Of a stretch of 64,000 nucleotides of DNA, positions 58,863 to 64,000 are shown one piece after another; positions within the stretch are counted from its first letter, which is position 1; each line of letters starts with the position of its first letter. Source of the stretch: Luteimonas_C sp035250245 (GTDB lineage Bacteria; Pseudomonadota; Gammaproteobacteria; Xanthomonadales; Xanthomonadaceae); the NCBI GenBank assembly GCA_035250245.1, contig DATFFH010000052.1:1-64000 (forward strand), read 5' to 3'. The notes beneath the pieces are model-generated. The model had not been told where the DNA came from. It made no database searches and worked only from the letters and a program-made list of their open reading frames with translations. The position numbers were made by a program, and so were the translations under genes.

Positions 58863-60290
58863 ATGCTGAAGAAGTCTTACCCCTACTACCTCGCCAATCA
58901 GCCTGTCGCGGCCAACAAGGACCTCGATGTGTTGGACAAGTACTCCGGCGAACGCGCCACGCGCACTGCGTTCGCCGACGCGGCCGCGGTCCGCAAGGCC
59001 ATCGTCGCCGCGCACAAAGCGCGATCGGCGATGGCCGAATTCGCACCGGACCGGCGCCGCGACGTGCTGGAACATTGCGTGCGCCGCTTCGCAGAGCGCC
59101 AGGAAGAGCTGGCGCTGGCCTTGTGCATCGAAGTCGGCAAGCCGATCAAGGATTCGCGCGGCGAGGTGACCCGCCTCATCGACACCTTCCGCATCGCCGC
59201 CGGCGAGGCGATCCGGCTCGGCGGACAGCTCGTCGACCTGGAAATAAGCCCGCGCACCCGCGGCTACCGCGGCATGGTCAAACGCGTGCCGGTGGGCGCC
59301 TGCGCCTTCATCACGCCGTTCAATTTTCCGCTAAATCTGGTTGCGCACAAAGTGGCGCCGGCGATCGCGGCCGGCTGCCCCTTCGTGCTCAAACCCGCGC
59401 TCAAGACGCCGGTCGGTGCGTTGATCATCGGCGAGATCCTGGCCGAGACCGATCTGCCGAAAGGCGCGTTCTCGATCCTGCCCTGCTCCAACGAAGACGC
59501 CGGCCTGCTGGTCGAGGACGAGCGCATCGCCCTGCTCAGCTTCACCGGCGGTCTGATCGGCTGGGAACTGAAAGCACGCGCGGGCCGCAAGAAGGTGACT
59601 TTGGAACTGGGCGGCAACGCAGCTTGCATCGTCGACGACGACCCGGGCGCCGATCTCGACGTGGTAGTCGAACGCCTGGTGTTCGGCGCCTATTACCAAT
59701 CCGGCCAGAGTTGCATCAGTGTGCAGCGCATCTACGCACATGCCGCTATTTACGATCGACTGAAAAAGAAGCTCGCGGCAGCCGTGGCCAAGCTGAAGAC
59801 GGGCGATCCGCGCGACGAAAAGGTCTTTATCGGGCCGATGGTCGATGAAGACGCGGCAAAGCGCGTCGAAAAATGGATCGCCGCCGCGGTCAAGGGCGGC
59901 GCGACCGCGCTCGTGTCCGGCAAGCGCAAGGGCAACCTGCTGTCCGCCGCGCTGATCGAGAACGTGCCGCGCGACAGCGAGCTGAACCGCAAGGAGGCTT
60001 TCGGCCCGGTCGCCTGCATCGAAGCTTTCGACGATTTCGAACAGGCGCTAAAGCGCGTCAACGACAGCGATTTCGGCCTGCAAGCCGGCGTCTTCACCGG
60101 ACGCCTCGCGCATGCGATGCGCGCCTGGGACGCGCTGGAAGTGGGCGGCGTGATCGTCGGCGACGTGCCGAGCTTCCGCGTCGACAACATGCCTTACGGC
60201 GGCGTCAAGCAATCGGGCCTGGGACGCGAAGGCGTGCGTTACGCGATTGAGGATATGACCGAGCCGCGCCTGCTCGTCATCAAGCAATAA
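58863..60290 (+). CDS. NAD(P)-dependent aldehyde dehydrogenase
   Basis: 475 residues. Catalytic Cys in YQSGQSCISVQR and general base in KVTLELGGNAACIVDDD; NAD motif LLSFTGGLIGWELKARAG, where the usual TGS is TGG. The C-terminal GVKQSGLGREGVRYAIEDMTEPRLLVI is typical of non-phosphorylating glyceraldehyde- or succinate-semialdehyde-like enzymes. The substrate cannot be assigned. The start follows GGAGAACC, partly beside the REP arm. A REPIN starts 6 bases after the stop. Confidence 0.9.
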   Translation: MLKKSYPYYLANQPVAANKDLDVLDKYSGERATRTAFADAAAVRKAIVAAHKARSAMAEFAPDRRRDVLEHCVRRFAERQEELALALCIEVGKPIKDSRGEVTRLIDTFRIAAGEAIRLGGQLVDLEISPRTRGYRGMVKRVPVGACAFITPFNFPLNLVAHKVAPAIAAGCPFVLKPALKTPVGALIIGEILAETDLPKGAFSILPCSNEDAGLLVEDERIALLSFTGGLIGWELKARAGRKKVTLELGGNAACIVDDDPGADLDVVVERLVFGAYYQSGQSCISVQRIYAHAAIYDRLKKKLAAAVAKLKTGDPRDEKVFIGPMVDEDAAKRVEKWIAAAVKGGATALVSGKRKGNLLSAALIENVPRDSELNRKEAFGPVACIEAFDDFEQALKRVNDSDFGLQAGVFTGRLAHAMRAWDALEVGGVIVGDVPSFRVDNMPYGGVKQSGLGREGVRYAIEDMTEPRLLVIKQ

Positions 60291-60296
60291 GCGCCT

Positions 60297-60372
60297 GTAG
60301 AGTCGAGCCTGCTCGACTGCTTTTATTTTCCAAAATGCGAAACCGAAAGCAGTCGAGCAGGCTCGACTCTAC
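60297..60372. repeat. REPIN-like inverted pair with GTAGAGTCGAGCCTGCTCG arms
   Basis: A nearly perfect inverted pair around an AT-rich loop (TTATTTTCCAAAATGCG). It separates the aldehyde dehydrogenase (rightward) from the convergent HlyC-family gene, and could act as a terminator for both. The arm family is seen only here. Confidence 0.85.
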
Positions 60373-60382
60373 AAAAAGCCGG

Positions 60383-60949
60383 TCAACCCGCAGGCGGGGT
60401 TTCGGCCGGAAGTCCGTTCATCTTGACCTTGTCGCGACGGCCGGTCTGCGGATCGGTGCGATGCAAATGGAAGGTCTTGCCGCGGAACGGACCGCCCATC
60501 AAGTCCAGCATCATCGTCTCGCCGAGCTTGTTCTCGGGCGTGGCGAACGGCGTCACGAACTCGACCAGCCACAGCCGATCGCCCGACTTCCAGTCCGCGG
60601 CGTCGAGATGCTCGCCCGCTTCGAGCTTGGCCTCCGCCGCCTCGGATAGCCGTGCCCAGATCGCCACGCCCAGCGGAAGCTGTTCGATGCCTTCCTTGCT
60701 GAAGCCCGCCACCCGGAAATCGGGCGGCTCGGCGTCGCCGACCTTGGGCAGTGGTCCGAAGCGGAAGATGCGGAACTGCTCGTTGAGGATCGCGGGCATG
60801 AAGGACCATTCCAGGTCCTTCAATTTCAACTCGCGATGCGTGGGCGATTGGCTCAGCAGCCAAACCACCTGGCCGAGCGCTTCCGCCACGGTTTTGGGCG
60901 CGCCGGCGGGCGACGCGATTTCGGTCTTGCGGTCTGCGATGTCGATCAT
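60383..60949 (-). CDS. HlyC-family toxin-activating lysine acyltransferase
   Basis: 188 residues matching the ToxC/HlyC fold: EALGQVVWLLSQSPTHRELKLKDLEWSFMPAILNEQFRIFR, with the catalytic His38 of the SPTHR motif, then LPLGVAIWARLSEAAEAKL and SGDRLWLVEFVTPFA. HlyC takes fatty acids from acyl carrier protein and attaches them to lysines of an RTX toxin in the cytoplasm before export. Its ATG overlaps the stop of the giant cadherin-repeat gene (ATGA), so the substrate is probably that protein. In classical RTX operons the acyltransferase gene comes first; here it is last. No hlyB or hlyD is visible. Confidence 0.87.
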   Translation of the reverse strand: MIDIADRKTEIASPAGAPKTVAEALGQVVWLLSQSPTHRELKLKDLEWSFMPAILNEQFRIFRFGPLPKVGDAEPPDFRVAGFSKEGIEQLPLGVAIWARLSEAAEAKLEAGEHLDAADWKSGDRLWLVEFVTPFATPENKLGETMMLDLMGGPFRGKTFHLHRTDPQTGRRDKVKMNGLPAETPPAG

Positions 60950-63900
60950 CGGCTAATCCTAAAGTCTGGCAGGGCCGTCAACAACTCGACGGTCTTGGGG
61001 TCTTTGCCGGTGCCCAACCCGAATTCGGCGTAGGGCTGCGCGGAGAACGACGACATGGCTTCGATCATCTGGAAGCGCTTCTTCTCGCTCAGCGCCAGCT
61101 GATCGTGCAAAGCCGACCGCGCAAGCGAGGTATCCGGCTGATAGTCGTCCGCGGGATGCATGCGTTCGTCGGCGCCGTTCCGCGATCCCGAACGCTCGTC
61201 CTGCCGCGCCTGCTCGGCATCGTATGCCGGTTCCTGCGGGCCGCCCGCGGACGTCGCGGGTTGCAATTCGGAGCGGCGCTCGGGGGCATCGGATTCCCGC
61301 AAAGCGCTATCGCGCATGGCCATCGCGAGGATCTGGGCCGGGGTCAAGTCGCGGTGCGCGCGGCGGTCGACGCGACCGGAGGCGACATCGCCGAAGCCGT
61401 CGTCCTCCATACCACGTCCGCCGTTCTTGCGCCCGCGATCGACCTGTTCGGGAGTCCCATTCCCATCCGGCGGGCCGACGCGCTGATTCGATGGAGTGAA
61501 CGCCAGGAATACGTCGCCCACCTGCCCCGTGCTGCCATCGGCGCGCGTGAAACGGGACGTCGCATACAGCACGTTGTCCTCCGCATTGCGGTAATCCGCG
61601 CCGGTCCAAACGCCGTGCAAATCGATCGAGGCGATGCCCCGCGCGGCAAGCGTGGACAATTCTTGCGCTTGGCTGATGCCGTCCTGATTGCGGTCCTGCC
61701 AGATTTGGAACTCGCCGAAACGCGCGTCGCCGCCGTCGAACAGGCCGTTGCCGTTGCTGTCGTAGGCGGCCAGGCCTTCGAGGTCGGAGACGGCGCCGGG
61801 CTTGTCCCCGGCGAAGGATATCTCTCCGCCGTTGTCGATCAGGCCGTTGCGGTCGCGGTCGAGCACCAGCAAGCCGTCGTCCGCGCCGATCCAACCGGAC
61901 GGGTCACGCACGCCGTCGCGATCCATGTCGAAGCGGAGGGTCGATCCGGCCAAGGCTTTCAATTCGACGCCGTCGCCGTCGAGGTCGAGGACGACAGGCG
62001 GGTTTCCGGCCTGGTTCCTGGGCGCCACGAAACTGAAGGTTCTGATGCTCTCCAGGCCGCTGGCGTCGACGACCTTGACCGTCGCGTAGGAGTAGTAGGG
62101 CTCGTAGCGTCGCGTCGAGGCCGGAATGGTCAGTTGATTGCCGTTCAAAGTGACCGTACCCCAATCCGCGCTCCAGGAAATCAGGGTGTAACTGAGCGCG
62201 GTGCCTTCCGGATCCACGGCCGACAGCGTGAACGTCGAGGTGGACGCGATGTACGTACGGTTGTGCTCGACGGTGAAGTAGGGGCTTTCGTTGACGTTGG
62301 CGACATTGATCGTGACCCAGCTGCTGGCCGAGTAGCCGCTGCCCGCGCGATCGGTGACCGTGACTTGCAACTGGTAGCTGGTCGCCGCCTCGTAATTCAA
62401 CTGACCCTGCAGGTAGATTTGGCCGGTGGTCTGGTTGATGGAGAACATGCCCGTTGCGCCGCCGGTGATGGCGAAGCGGTGATCGCGGTTGTAGCCCTGC
62501 GAATCGGGGTCGCTGAAGTTGAACTGGCCGACCAGGGTTTGGCCCGCACCGGGCGCGCTTTCGGCCACACCGAAGCTCTGGTTCCAGGTGGACGGCCCTT
62601 CGTTTGAATCTTCGATGCCGAACCATACCCAGGCGCTTTCGGGCGATCCCAGCGCGCCGTCGCCGGCGGACACTCCCACCGCATAGTTGTATTCGAGTTG
62701 GCCGTCGCCATCGGAATCGGTGATGCTGCGCCACCAGTCGGTACCGTTCTGGATCAGGCTGTCGAAATCGAAGTTGAGCCCTGGCCGCAGCCGCAACTGA
62801 TTGCCGGAAACGTAGAACCAATCCCAAGGATCGAACGAATCCGTCAGGCTAGGTACGGTACCGTCCGGATCGGCGGATGCCAGCGTGGCGACATGCAGAT
62901 CGCCTGGCGCGCCTTCCTGGATCGTACGGGTGCCCCAAGCGGTCACCACCGGCGTGGTCGGCGCTTCGTTGACGTTGTTGACGGTGACGTCGAAGTTTTT
63001 GTCCTTGAACGCCCCGCTCTCGTCGGTGACGCGAACCGTGATCGTGTGCTTGGTGCTCGCCTCGTAGTTCAGCAAGCCTCCGTTCTTCACCGTCAACCTG
63101 CCGGTGGCGTCGACCGCGAAGCGCCCGCCGGCATCGTTGACCAGGCTGAAAGTGAGCCCATCGCCGGCATCCTGGTCGGCACCGGTGAAACTGCCCACCA
63201 ACGTCGTGTTGGCCGCGTTCTCGTTCACCGCCAATCCCACCGTGGAAATGTCGCTTGGCGCATCGTTCGCATCTTCGATGCGCACGGTGACGGTGGTTTC
63301 CGCCGCAGAACCCAGCGCGCCGTCGGTCGCCTTGACCTTGGCCGAATAGACCACTTCCTGGCGGCCGTCGCCGTCGATGTCGCTGACCGTCAACCCGGCC
63401 GCTTTCAATGCTTCGAAATCGAAGCTCAGCCCCGCCTTGAACTTGAGCTGGTTGCCGACCACTTCGAACCAACCGCGCGAATCGCTGGTGATCGCGAACG
63501 CCGGCGCAGTGCCGTCCGGGTCGACAGCGGCCAGATTGGCCAGGGCAGTCCCGGCCAGGGCGCTGTTTTCCGCGCCCAAGCCATTGGCCAGCACCATCGT
63601 CGCCGTTACCGTTCCGGGCGCTTCGTTGACGTTGTTGACCGTGACCGTGAAGTCTTTTTCGTAGGTCAACCCGCCCGCATCGGTGATGCGGATGCGGATC
63701 GTGTGCGAAGCCCCGGCTTCGCGATCGAGCAAGCTGCCGTTGTCCACGGTCAGCACGCCGGCGGTGGAGATCTTGAAGCGGCCGCCGGCGTTGTTCGCCA
63801 GACTGAAGGTCAGCGCATCGCCGTCCGGATCGGTCGCGGAGAAGTTCGCCACCAGCGTGCCGCTGGCAACAACCGCTCCTGCCGTCGACTCGTTCACCGC

Positions 63901-64000
63901 CAGCGTACGGTCGTTGGTGATGGCTGTCGGCCGCGCATTGATCGGTACCGACAGCGTCGCCGTGCGCTGCGCGGTCTGGCCACTCGCGGTTTCCTTGGCG
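60946..64000 (-). CDS. Giant cadherin-repeat, EF-hand-rich RTX-like surface or toxin protein (C-terminal part; N-terminus outside the window)
   Basis: About 1017 residues are visible; the frame is open at base 64000 without a start. From about residue 35 on there are repeated cadherin-like domains (NNAGGRFKISTAGVLTVDNG..., DADGDALTFSL and repeats of VNNVNEAP) with alternating long units (DIDGDGRQEVVYSAKVKATDGALGSA). Near the C-terminus come five EF-hand-like loops (DLDGDGVELK, DMDRDGVRD, DRDRNGLID, DSNGNGLFD, DRNQDGISQ). A charged low-complexity region follows, then a final helix QLALSEKKRFQMIEAMSSF. Calcium-dependent, type I-secreted surface or toxin protein is the best fit; the secretion signal is not clear. 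It is coupled to an HlyC-type acyltransferase. Confidence 0.85.
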   Translation of the reverse strand, partial: AKETASGQTAQRTATLSVPINARPTAITNDRTLAVNESTAGAVVASGTLVANFSATDPDGDALTFSLANNAGGRFKISTAGVLTVDNGSLLDREAGASHTIRIRITDAGGLTYEKDFTVTVNNVNEAPGTVTATMVLANGLGAENSALAGTALANLAAVDPDGTAPAFAITSDSRGWFEVVGNQLKFKAGLSFDFEALKAAGLTVSDIDGDGRQEVVYSAKVKATDGALGSAAETTVTVRIEDANDAPSDISTVGLAVNENAANTTLVGSFTGADQDAGDGLTFSLVNDAGGRFAVDATGRLTVKNGGLLNYEASTKHTITVRVTDESGAFKDKNFDVTVNNVNEAPTTPVVTAWGTRTIQEGAPGDLHVATLASADPDGTVPSLTDSFDPWDWFYVSGNQLRLRPGLNFDFDSLIQNGTDWWRSITDSDGDGQLEYNYAVGVSAGDGALGSPESAWVWFGIEDSNEGPSTWNQSFGVAESAPGAGQTLVGQFNFSDPDSQGYNRDHRFAITGGATGMFSINQTTGQIYLQGQLNYEAATSYQLQVTVTDRAGSGYSASSWVTINVANVNESPYFTVEHNRTYIASTSTFTLSAVDPEGTALSYTLISWSADWGTVTLNGNQLTIPASTRRYEPYYSYATVKVVDASGLESIRTFSFVAPRNQAGNPPVVLDLDGDGVELKALAGSTLRFDMDRDGVRDPSGWIGADDGLLVLDRDRNGLIDNGGEISFAGDKPGAVSDLEGLAAYDSNGNGLFDGGDARFGEFQIWQDRNQDGISQAQELSTLAARGIASIDLHGVWTGADYRNAEDNVLYATSRFTRADGSTGQVGDVFLAFTPSNQRVGPPDGNGTPEQVDRGRKNGGRGMEDDGFGDVASGRVDRRAHRDLTPAQILAMAMRDSALRESDAPERRSELQPATSAGGPQEPAYDAEQARQDERSGSRNGADERMHPADDYQPDTSLARSALHDQLALSEKKRFQMIEAMSSFSAQPYAEFGLGTGKDPKTVELLTALPDFRISR

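Overview
The window is a high-GC, densely coded bacterial chromosome segment. Gene content (asd-fimV, aroC with prmB, GluQRS, htpX, ispG beside xseA, rnd), many secreted peptidoglycan hydrolases, TonB receptors and GTAG-headed REP hairpins between genes point to the Xanthomonadales (Lysobacteraceae/Xanthomonadaceae), most likely Lysobacter or a close relative. This assignment is inference; no rRNA is present. I see no prophage, IS transposase or CRISPR array.

1-9.5 kb: the 5' part of fimV (running off the left edge), asd, a 2-hydroxyacid dehydrogenase coupled to aroC, prmB, a SCO-type copper chaperone, psd, a three-part secreted peptidoglycan amidase and an M50-like membrane protease. 9.5-24 kb: a LysM lytic transglycosylase, a HerA-like ATPase, an NlpE-like lipoprotein with greB, an iron-permease-like protein, htpX with a possible heat-shock promoter, gluQ, a polyhydroxyalkanoate cluster (two acetoacetyl-CoA reductases around phaR and an unknown secreted protein), then an envelope cluster (NTF2-like protein, M48 protease, SUMF1-fold lipoprotein) and rnd.

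24-37 kb is the most coherent accessory region. Two leftward units (serine hydrolase + VanX-type dipeptidase; transglutaminase-like protein + TonB receptor) lie opposite a rightward unit made of a 30-residue leader peptide, an NlpC/P60 endopeptidase, an L-Ala-D/L-Glu-type epimerase, an RpiR/MurR-type regulator, an L,D-transpeptidase-fold lipoprotein and a dicarboxylate/amino-acid symporter. Together they look like a regulated system for cutting, importing, epimerising and using cell-wall peptides, which would suit a predatory or lytic lifestyle.

37-60 kb: a PadR-HAAS-hydrolase operon, tRNA-Ala(CGC), small regulators and enzymes, a GAF-type two-component system, a second TonB receptor, tRNA-Arg(CCT), an ALDH7-type dehydrogenase, pyrD-murB, an EamA transporter, a pectinacetylesterase-family secreted enzyme with an unknown anchored helical partner, a PAP2 phosphatase, ispG, xseA and a second aldehyde dehydrogenase. 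60.4-64 kb: a HlyC-family lysine acyltransferase coupled to the end of a giant cadherin-repeat, EF-hand-rich protein that runs off the right edge, possibly an acylated giant surface protein or toxin.

A recurring theme is paired inverted REP elements (REPIN-like) of at least seven arm families, nearly all headed by GTAG or GTGG. Four genes take their TAG stop codon from the GTAG head of such an element.
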